Source: JAYEHC01 sp964490635 (GTDB lineage Bacteria; Patescibacteriota; Minisyncoccia; JAHIHE01; JAGLIN01). Taken from it: a stretch of DNA of 19,026 nt. Of the stretch, positions 13,039 to 19,026 are shown one piece after another; positions within the stretch are counted from its first letter, which is position 1, and each line of letters starts with the position of its first letter. The translations under genes were made by a program, and so were the position numbers. The DNA lies in assembly GCA_964490635.1 (NCBI GenBank), contig CAZBCK010000019.1:1-19026 (forward strand), read 5' to 3'. The notes under the pieces are model-generated. The model worked only from the letters and a program-made list of their open reading frames with translations, had not been told where the DNA came from and did not search any database.

Positions 13039-13923
13039 CTATTCAACGACATAAATTCTACTCATCACATCCCCCTGCTCTATCCTTCTCACTACTTCCA
13101 TTCCTTCAATTACTTTTCCAAAAACAGTATGCTTTCCATCAAGATGCGGCTGGGATTTTTCGGTGACTATGAAAAACTGACTGCCGTTCGTGTTTGGTCC
13201 GGAATTTGCCATCGCCAGAACTCCGACTTCCATTTTATGCGAACTTAAATTATAGTCATATTCATATCCGCCCGCTTCATATCTTTCTATTGTTGTTTCG
13301 TCCAGCCCCAAAGATATCGGGTTTATCTCGTCTTCAAATTTATAGCCCGGTCCGCCGGTTCCGTCATTGGACGGATCATCGTCCTTGCTTAACGGATCGC
13401 CTCCCTGAATCATAAAATCAGAAATTACTCTGTGAAATTTTGTCCCGTCATAAAAATTCTCGTTTGCCAATTTCACAAAATTTTCCACCGTCTTCGGCGC
13501 ATCACTCGTAAACAATTCCAGCTTTATGTTTCCCCTGTTCGTTTCAATCATCACAACTTTATTAGCTCCATTATTCTGAATATCAGCAGAGTCATCCTGC
13601 GGATTATTATTATTCCCCTCTTGAGAGGGGTTAGGGGTGTGTTCATTTTCCTCGTTATTCTCACTGGCTTCCTCGCTGGCTCCAGTCTCCTGACTGGAGT
13701 CTTCTTGCGGATTATCACTATCGCTATTATCCACATTAACAACTTTGCTACTTTCAATGTTTTTATTTTTATTCATTGCAATATTTATTTGATAAGCCGC
13801 GAAAACAAACAGCACTAAAAAAATAATACTTATCGCTGTTTTTTTCCTATTTTCTTTTTTGTCTGTTATTTCTCTTTTTCTTTCCAGTTTTCTCCGCAAT
13901 TTTAGTAATTTTTTTCTACCCAT
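13039..13923 (-). CDS. Membrane-anchored cyclophilin-type peptidyl-prolyl isomerase
   Basis: A 294-residue protein that would speed cis/trans isomerisation of prolyl bonds during folding of exported proteins. Residues 1-28 are very basic, a TM anchor spans about 29-47, and residues 52-120 are a low-complexity linker. The cyclophilin domain covers about 122-294, with FHRV (163-166), FMIQGGDP (170-177), GPGYKFEDE (191-199), LAMANSGPNTNGSQFFI (236-252) and HLDGKHTVFGKV (260-271), so the catalytic arginine (R165) and binding pocket are intact. The topology suggests that the domain faces outside. In the linker, DSSQETGA (75-82) is encoded by the same palindrome as at 12966-13001, and HTPNPSQEG (95-103) by another repeat-like sequence with a CCCTCTTGAGAGGG stem, so the linker grew from inserted repeats. 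It lies 22 bp behind the flavoprotein gene. Confidence 0.95.
   Translation of the reverse strand: MGRKKLLKLRRKLERKREITDKKENRKKTAISIIFLVLFVFAAYQINIAMNKNKNIESSKVVNVDNSDSDNPQEDSSQETGASEEASENNEENEHTPNPSQEGNNNNPQDDSADIQNNGANKVVMIETNRGNIKLELFTSDAPKTVENFVKLANENFYDGTKFHRVISDFMIQGGDPLSKDDDPSNDGTGGPGYKFEDEINPISLGLDETTIERYEAGGYEYDYNLSSHKMEVGVLAMANSGPNTNGSQFFIVTEKSQPHLDGKHTVFGKVIEGMEVVRRIEQGDVMSRIYVVE
13616..13641. repeat. Palindromic repeat inside the cyclophilin linker
   Basis: CCCCTCTTGAGAGGGGTTAG, then GGGTGTG: the CCCCTC/GAGGGG stem and flank match a repeat type known from intergenic regions. Here it is in frame and codes for HTPNPSQEG. Confidence 0.6.
13678..13701. repeat. Copy of the ACTCCAGTC palindrome inside the cyclophilin gene
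   Basis: CTCCAGTC-TCCT-GACTGGAG, the reverse complement of the centre of 12966-13001 with one change at the edge. It codes in frame for DSSQETGA. Confidence 0.8.
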
Positions 13924-13945
13924 GGTTTTTTATTAAGATTATTGA

Positions 13946-14971
13946 TTAAGTAAGCATTTTTCTAAAATATTTAAAGTTAAAAAGAAGCATCATTATTTTA
14001 AATCCAAGATTTGGTAAAAGATTATTAAAAAAACTGGATAATTTAAGAAAGTTTTCCTGATCTTTTTTAATTTTTAAAATCCTGGAGATTTCAGGACAAT
14101 CATATCGTGGGTTAATAATTTTTTTAGCCACTTCTTTGCCAGAGATCATCGCAAAATAAATCCCCTCTCCTGTTAATCCTGAAACAAATCCTCCCGCATC
14201 TCCGACTAAGAACCTATTACCAAACTGGTACCCCTGATAATCAAAATTAATTGGAAAACTTTCTATTTTAAGTCCATCTGTTTTGATCCGGCGATCTTTC
14301 AGCCATTTTTCAAAAACGCTTTTTAAATTAAAAGAGTTATTGCGAACATTTTGCGGATAATAACCACAGCCAATTATCGCATAATCTTTATGCGGGAAGA
14401 TCCAAAAGTAACCATTAAGAATTTTACTGTCAAAAAAATATTCCATTTCTTTAAATTTCTGAATATTTTGCGGAATGGTATACTGCAAAGTGCTAAGTAT
14501 TTTTCCGGTTTTTATTCCCAGCAACCTTCTTACCGTTGAATTGCTTCCATCCGCTCCAACCAGATAATTATATTTTATTTCCTGTCCGTTGGCAACTATT
14601 GAATTCTCCTTGATCTCTTTTACTCTTATTCTCATTTCTATCTCTGCCCCGTTCTTTATCGCCTTCTTCAACATAATTCTTCCTAATTTACCGCGATCAA
14701 TGGTCGCTATGAGAGGATCATGACCAACTGACTTTTTATATGTCTTTAAAAAGTAAAGTTTAATTGAATAAAAAATTTTGTCAACATCTTGCAAAAATAA
14801 AAGTTTTTCTTCTTTCACTTTTGTTGTCAATCCGCCGGCGCAAATTTTTGGTCCAACCTCGCTATTTTTCTCCAAAATCAAAACGGACTTGCCGCCTTTC
14901 GCCAAGACTTCCGCGCAACTCAACCCCGCGGGACCGGCGCCGACAATAATTACATCATATTTATTTTTCAT
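13946..14971 (-). CDS. FAD-dependent oxidoreductase, geranylgeranyl reductase family
   Basis: A 341-residue flavoprotein. The FAD-binding Rossmann start is DVIIVGAGPAGLSCAEVLAK (6-25), followed by LILEK (31-35) and a CAGGL loop (44-48). LVGADGSNSTVRRLLG (137-152) is the second dinucleotide motif, and FLVGDAGGFVSGLTGEGIYFA (254-274) the third, together typical of geranylgeranyl-reductase-like enzymes. Known members reduce double bonds of isoprenoid chains in archaeal lipids, chlorophyll or menaquinone; the true substrate here is unknown. The C-terminal part (about 305-335) is hydrophobic and may bind the membrane. It is 60-100 residues shorter than many relatives. Its next gene on the strand is the membrane cyclophilin, 22 bp away, suggesting co-transcription. 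No clear Shine-Dalgarno site. Confidence 0.85.
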   Translation of the reverse strand: MKNKYDVIIVGAGPAGLSCAEVLAKGGKSVLILEKNSEVGPKICAGGLTTKVKEEKLLFLQDVDKIFYSIKLYFLKTYKKSVGHDPLIATIDRGKLGRIMLKKAIKNGAEIEMRIRVKEIKENSIVANGQEIKYNYLVGADGSNSTVRRLLGIKTGKILSTLQYTIPQNIQKFKEMEYFFDSKILNGYFWIFPHKDYAIIGCGYYPQNVRNNSFNLKSVFEKWLKDRRIKTDGLKIESFPINFDYQGYQFGNRFLVGDAGGFVSGLTGEGIYFAMISGKEVAKKIINPRYDCPEISRILKIKKDQENFLKLSSFFNNLLPNLGFKIMMLLFNFKYFRKMLT

Positions 14972-15084
14972 TTTTACTAAAATTAAATTGATTAAAAATT
15001 ACTCTATTTTTTGTAATTTATCACCTCACTGGAAGAATGAGAAAGTCCTAAAATTAAAAATCCGCCAAAACAAAGTAGAAAAAA

Positions 15085-15231
15085 TCATTTTTCTTCTTCT
15101 TTCTTTTTTCTCCTCTCTTCCTTAATTTCTTTGATCATTATCTTAATCGCCTTGATCGGCAACCAAATTGGCATAAATAAATTTAAAAAAATCTCAACTA
15201 TCCCTTCCCCCTCTTTTTTTAATCTTATCAT
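15085..15231 (-). CDS. Candidate small protein, 48 residues
   Basis: The ORF reads MIRLKKEGEGIVEIFLNLF, then MPIWLPIKAIKIMIKEIKEE and a tail RRKKKEEEK, stopping with TGA. A hydrophobic/amphipathic part (about residues 11-33) followed by a highly charged tail is a plausible small membrane-associated protein. A perfect TATAAT lies at 15251-15256, 20 nt upstream of the ATG, with only a weak -35 box. No Shine-Dalgarno site is present, as for most genes here. It lies in the gap between the Clp-like gene and the flavoprotein gene. I know no family; it could also be chance, as the region is AT-rich. Confidence 0.42.
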   Translation of the reverse strand: MIRLKKEGEGIVEIFLNLFMPIWLPIKAIKIMIKEIKEERRKKKEEEK

Positions 15232-15440
15232 AATTAGTGTTTAATAATAAATTATATAACTTATTTACATTCCACAAAATACAAATATTCAACAGCTTTT
15301 TATCCGCTTTGTAGTTTCTATTTTTATCTGCTTTAAAACGATTATATTTTTTTGTAAAATATCTATACTTTCCCCGCATACTCATAATTTCTTTCATCCA
15401 GATGAGATATAAACAACGCTGGACAATCTAACAGATAATT

Positions 15441-18275
15441 CTATAAATCCTTTTTTTCAATCTTAAACACATCTCCTCTCTTGATCTCCCCTTTCAAAAA
15501 CTTAGTGGCGATAAAGTTTTCAACTCTCTCTTGGATGGTTCTCTGCAAAAATCTTGCTCCGTATTCCGCGCTGTAGCCAAGATTAGCTATTTTTTCCAGC
15601 GCTTCTGGAGAAATTTCTATTTTAATCCCCTGCGCTTTATCCAATCTCTTTGCCAAATTATTTATTTGCAATTTCGCAATTGCTATCACATCCTGTCTTG
15701 AAAGTGATCTGAAAACAACTCTTGCCGTGAAACGATTCAAAAATTCCGGCGCGAAACTTTTCAGAAGATACGGCTCCAACAATTGAAGTATTCTATCGTT
15801 GCTACTATCACTTTCTTTAACGACTATCTTGCTGATTACTTTTGAACCGGCGTTTGAAGTAGCGATTATAATCGTATTTGTAAAATCAACCGTTCTGCCA
15901 AAATTATCCGTCAGCCGCCCATCGTCAAAAACCTGCAAAAACAGATTTAACACATTTTTATTCGCTTTCTCAAGCTCATCAAGTAAAAGAAGAGAAAACG
16001 GCTTTCTTTTTATAGCCTCTGTCAAAATACCCCCCGAACCGCCTTTAGACAGACCAGTGGAAGATCCAATCAATTTCTCCACACTGGAAATCGTCTGATA
16101 CTCGCTCATATCAAGACGAACCATTGCATTTTCATCTCCATAATATGCTTCCGCCAACGCTTTGGCAAGTTCCGTTTTCCCAACTCCCGTCGGACCCAAA
16201 AACAGAAATGTTCCAATCGGTCTGTTATCATATTTCATTCCAACTCGCACTCTTCTAATCGCTGAGGAAATTGCCATTACTGCGTCGTGCTGACCGATAA
16301 CCCTGCTGTGCAATTTTTCTTCCAGACTAAGAAGTTTTTCCGCTTCACTGGCATTTATGTCAATTAGCGGAATTCCCGTTTTTTCCGTAATGACTTTCAT
16401 AACATCTTTGTCACGCAAAACACCGCCGGATCCCAGCCTTCTTACTTCCACCGCTGTTTCACTCAAAAGATCTATCGCTTTTCCCGGTAGAAGACGATCC
16501 GTGATATATCTCTTGGAGAGTTCCGTCGCTTTTTTAATCGCGCCGTAAGTCATTATAATCCCTTCTCTCGCTTCAATGAATTTTGAATGCACCGCCAGAA
16601 CTTCCATCGTTTTTTCCTCGTCAAGCTCTTCTATTTTCACCATATCAAAATTGTTCGCAAAATCAGACCGCGGTTCAATATATTTGTGATAATTTCGATA
16701 ATCGGTTGATCCAATAACTTGAAATATTCCCTGTGAAAGAATCGGAGAAAGAACTTTTGAGGCATCAAACCCCTCTCCGCTTCCCGCCGCCGCCATATTG
16801 TGAATATTTGGAATATATAAAATTATATTTCCGCTTTTTCCCATATCTTCCAAAAGTTGTCTGATCCGCAATTCCAGATCCCCGCCCGCTCTCGCGCCGG
16901 AAACAAGCGCGCCAATATCCAAAACCACCAACCGTTTGTCTTGCAAAGACGGGAACACTCTGTCTTTTATTATTCTGTTGGCAAGTTCTTTCACAATCGT
17001 CGTTCTTCCCACTCCTTCTTCGCCAATTAAAAGAGCATTGTTCTTGCTTGTTCTTTCCAAAATTCTCATCAGATTGTCAATTTCACTTTTCCGATCAACA
17101 ACATATCCTGTCAGTCCCGCTCTGGCTTGATCTGTCATATCATAACTAAACCTGTCAAGTTCGGGAGTTACCCTTGCCGTCCATGCTCTATTCATCACAG
17201 TGTGCTGAATCTTTCTCGGCTTTTTTAATCGCACTCTTGCGCCAGACCAGCTCTTTACCCATAAAACCGTGTTTCTCGCGTCTTCTATTTTTATATTCCT
17301 GTCTTTGAAGTACTTTTCAAATAATTTATCGCGAATAAGAGCCAAGAACAAACTCTCAGGACAAATTTTATTCAATCCGACAATTAAAGTCTCTTCAAAC
17401 GCCAAAATAATTATTCTTTCCAGCTCGGGACTTAGAACTGTTCCTCTCAAAATCCCATCCTGATTATAATAATCATTTTTCGGCAAGTTATTTATCATTT
17501 CATTGGTATCATTTGAGAATTGCTTAGCGTTAATTTCAAGCCGCTTTAAGAGAATGCTTGTTTTACTATCACTGGAAATTATTTTTGCCAGATGACACGG
17601 AGACGGTGCTTGTCCCTGGCTATGTGCCAGATCCAAAGCTGACAGCAGAATATTCTCTGCGGAAGGAGAAGTATAGTTCGCAATATTAACCGGTTTTTCC
17701 TGTCCTTTTGCCTTACTATCATAGAAAATTCTAAATTTTGGAGATGCCGAATCAATTTCTTTTTCTGACGCGTCTTTTATTTTGTAATAATAGTAAGCGT
17801 ACACCATTCCGGAAATTGCCGTCCAAAACATCAAAGGTCCGGTTCCTTTCTTTTCAACCAGAACAAGCATTGCTTCCAAAAATCTATAAATAGTACTATA
17901 AAACATATAGAACCAAATTCCCATTGTTGATTCGGTTTCCACATAAGCAACATCTTTTTTAATAAGTGCCAGAAAATCCGGATTGTTTATAATTACAAAA
18001 TAAATTCCATAGCCGAAAGTAACAAAGATCAAAAGATACAAAAAAAGAATTATTACTTTTGGCAGAATTTCAAAAAAAGATCGAAGCGTCGGTGAAATAC
18101 CGGAAAGTTTTTTTCTCCAATAATATATCCCGTTTTTCCCAACGCGCAAAAAAACTCCCAAGCCCTGGCAGACGGAACAATCAGTTCCATTTTCAGTAAC
18201 CCCCTCCCCGCGACACTGGGAACAAGTTATCAGTTCTATTGAGATTTTCTTTTTTTTCTTTTTCTTTTTTGGCAT
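15441..18275 (-). CDS. Membrane-anchored zinc-finger Clp/HSP100-like ATPase with degenerate D1
   Basis: A 944-residue HSP100 protein. Order: lysine-rich start; two CxxCxGxG zinc motifs like DnaJ (C18, C21, C33, C36); hydrophobic segments at about 72-97, 120-140 and 148-163; a Clp N-terminal-like repeat domain (about 205-325); AAA D1 (about 390-612); AAA D2 (about 650-944). In D1 the Walker A is GEEGVGRT (418-425, lysine replaced by arginine), the Walker B region is LYIPNIHN (DE replaced by PN, 489-490), the finger position reads NNF (541-543) instead of RRF, and the pore loop lacks KYRG. D2 keeps GPTGVGKT (694-701), LLLLDE (762-767), PEFLNR (843-848) and GAR (906-908), but its pore loop is GLSK instead of GYVG. 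No M-domain is inserted. It may be a membrane-bound ATPase for protein quality control. Its ATG has no Shine-Dalgarno site. Confidence 0.93.
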   Translation of the reverse strand: MPKKKKKKKKISIELITCSQCRGEGVTENGTDCSVCQGLGVFLRVGKNGIYYWRKKLSGISPTLRSFFEILPKVIILFLYLLIFVTFGYGIYFVIINNPDFLALIKKDVAYVETESTMGIWFYMFYSTIYRFLEAMLVLVEKKGTGPLMFWTAISGMVYAYYYYKIKDASEKEIDSASPKFRIFYDSKAKGQEKPVNIANYTSPSAENILLSALDLAHSQGQAPSPCHLAKIISSDSKTSILLKRLEINAKQFSNDTNEMINNLPKNDYYNQDGILRGTVLSPELERIIILAFEETLIVGLNKICPESLFLALIRDKLFEKYFKDRNIKIEDARNTVLWVKSWSGARVRLKKPRKIQHTVMNRAWTARVTPELDRFSYDMTDQARAGLTGYVVDRKSEIDNLMRILERTSKNNALLIGEEGVGRTTIVKELANRIIKDRVFPSLQDKRLVVLDIGALVSGARAGGDLELRIRQLLEDMGKSGNIILYIPNIHNMAAAGSGEGFDASKVLSPILSQGIFQVIGSTDYRNYHKYIEPRSDFANNFDMVKIEELDEEKTMEVLAVHSKFIEAREGIIMTYGAIKKATELSKRYITDRLLPGKAIDLLSETAVEVRRLGSGGVLRDKDVMKVITEKTGIPLIDINASEAEKLLSLEEKLHSRVIGQHDAVMAISSAIRRVRVGMKYDNRPIGTFLFLGPTGVGKTELAKALAEAYYGDENAMVRLDMSEYQTISSVEKLIGSSTGLSKGGSGGILTEAIKRKPFSLLLLDELEKANKNVLNLFLQVFDDGRLTDNFGRTVDFTNTIIIATSNAGSKVISKIVVKESDSSNDRILQLLEPYLLKSFAPEFLNRFTARVVFRSLSRQDVIAIAKLQINNLAKRLDKAQGIKIEISPEALEKIANLGYSAEYGARFLQRTIQERVENFIATKFLKGEIKRGDVFKIEKKDL

Positions 18276-18319
18276 TTGAAAAAATTAAAGTCGTTTTTTA
18301 TAACTCCACTTCTCGTTCT

Positions 18320-18474
18320 GTCATTCCCGCGCAGGCGGGAATCCAAACGCAATATCATCTTATTATTGCGGTTGAAATATCAAAAATATCATTTCTAATT
18401 TGTTTGCAAAACATTTGTTATAAAAATAATGTTTGATAAAACTTCACCTGGATTCCTGCCTCCGCAGGAATGAC
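18320..18474. repeat. Inverted pair of 25-bp palindromic repeats, MITE-like
   Basis: GTCATTCCCGCGCAGGCGGG... (18320-18344) and the diverged inverse GGATTCCTGCCTCCGCAGGA... (18450-18474) face each other around 105 bp of AT-rich DNA without a gene. Each end is itself a palindrome. The pair occupies the gap between the two-TM gene and the Clp-like gene. Translated, such repeats give the well-known spurious VIPAQAGIQ text. Confidence 0.65.
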
Positions 18475-18499
18475 AAATCAGAAATAAAACAATTAATCA

Positions 18500-18862
18500 C
18501 TAAAACACATAAACCAAATTCAAAAATACCATCAAGAAAGCCAGCGGAGGTAAAATTATCCAGATTAAATAGATAACAGTCACTATAAAGATTGAAGCCA
18601 TCATAATAATAAACCCGATGAAAACACGACCCAATCTGAGAACCGGACCGATTACTCTCCCCATATAAGAATAATCACCGAAGATCGGCTGGAAAATAAG
18701 TTTTAGATTTATGATCACGCCAAGATCTTTTTCAATCTGCTTTAAAAAAGCGATCTCCTTGTTCCAAAAATCCTTTGAACTTTGAACATACCAAAAATAG
18801 AAGAACCTAACTGTTCCCTTTATCATTTTCACTGGTAAATTAGCAACATATTCCGCAATCAT
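18500..18862 (-). CDS. Hypothetical two-TM membrane protein
   Basis: A 120-residue protein of no family known to me. Residues 1-75 are amphipathic with aromatic residues (MIKGTVRFFYFWYVQSSKDF at 13-32) and a short charged part (KQIEKDLG, about 41-48). Residues about 79-120 are almost wholly hydrophobic (VFIGFIIMMASIFIVTVIYL, then WIILPPLAFLMVFLNLVYVF) and should form two TM helices, with the C-terminus ending in the membrane. It precedes the membrane-anchored Clp-like gene on the same strand, separated by a MITE-like repeat pair. It could be a membrane partner or adaptor of that protein, an inference from order only. The ATG at 18862 has no Shine-Dalgarno site; TATAAT lies 24 nt upstream. Confidence 0.75.
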   Translation of the reverse strand: MIAEYVANLPVKMIKGTVRFFYFWYVQSSKDFWNKEIAFLKQIEKDLGVIINLKLIFQPIFGDYSYMGRVIGPVLRLGRVFIGFIIMMASIFIVTVIYLIWIILPPLAFLMVFLNLVYVF

Positions 18863-18886
18863 TTGGTTGATTTATTACTCTTCTGA

Positions 18887-18892
18887 ATTATA
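18887..18892 (-). promoter_or_regulatory. Perfect -10 box before the two-TM gene
   Basis: TATAAT on the minus strand, 24 nt upstream of the ATG at 18862. No good -35 box is seen, since the upstream DNA is the edge repeat. Confidence 0.3.
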
Positions 18893-18896
18893 ACTT

Positions 18897-19026
18897 GTCA
18901 TTGCGAGAAGCCCGAGCGAACGCAGTTCGCAAGAAGAAGACAACGAAGCAATCCCGTAATTAAACTCTTCACGCGTAGTTACGGGATTGCCGCGCTCCGT
19001 TCCGCTATCGCTCCACTTCGCTCGCA
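18897..19026. repeat. Intergenic repeat of TCATTGCGAG type, cut by window end
   Basis: The left end TCATTGCGAG and the right end CTCGCA are inverted. Inside, GCAATCCCGTAA (18948-18959) and TTACGGGATTGC (18979-18990) form a perfect 12-bp stem. It also contains CCGCTATCGCTCC, close to the arms of the large palindromic repeats. The element probably continues past the window. Confidence 0.7.

Noticed and set aside
15194..15397. Minus-strand ORF of 67 codons between the Clp-like and flavoprotein genes
   Set aside because: Lysine/asparagine/tyrosine-rich translation typical of AT-rich non-coding DNA, no ribosome site, and it overlaps the promoter and start of the 48-codon candidate.
18239..18436. 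Plus-strand ORF of 65 codons
   Set aside because: It is antisense to the Clp-like gene start and runs through a palindromic repeat, giving the classic spurious VIPAQAGIQ text.

Overview
The window looks like a piece of chromosome from a small-genome Patescibacteria (CPR) bacterium, probably of the Parcubacteria type. The reasons are the AT-rich sequence, the marker genes ftsK and recA with a RodZ-like HTH gene between them, a SipW-type (TasA/camelysin) secreted protein, a membrane-anchored zinc-finger Clp ATPase, many start codons without a Shine-Dalgarno site, and many short palindromic repeats between genes. The lineage is inferred from style; no rRNA gene is present to prove it. All long genes read through in the standard bacterial code (TAA, TAG and TGA as stops).

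Layout. (1) 1-6350, minus strand: mscS-type channel, a HAD hydrolase, an unusually long phosphohexomutase and a TasA-like secreted protein. The 656-bp gap before the TasA-like gene holds two copies of a large palindromic repeat and, between them, a tiny transcription unit (promoter, 32-codon ORF, terminator). (2) 6480-9690, plus strand: ftsK and a RodZ-like HTH/membrane/Ig-like protein, concerned with DNA segregation, division and cell shape. (3) 9690-11870, an accessory-looking island: a 5'-truncated DUF4143 remnant, two unrecognised small genes on the minus strand, a repeated ~85-nt module with a boxA-like motif, a 27-bp direct repeat and many hairpins. (4) 11870-12916, plus strand: recA with its own promoter. 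(5) 18900-13039, minus strand: a two-TM protein, a membrane-tethered Clp/HSP100 ATPase with a degenerate first AAA domain, a 48-codon candidate small protein, a geranylgeranyl-reductase-like flavoprotein and a membrane-anchored cyclophilin. This looks like an envelope protein-quality gene group.

The most notable observations are the Clp-like protein (D1 has lost its ATPase and arginine-finger residues and D2 lacks the aromatic pore-loop residue); palindromic repeats that have become protein-coding sequence in the cyclophilin linker and the HAD C-terminus; the small-gene island with a duplicated hairpin/boxA-like module; and the self-contained 32-codon unit upstream of the TasA-like gene.
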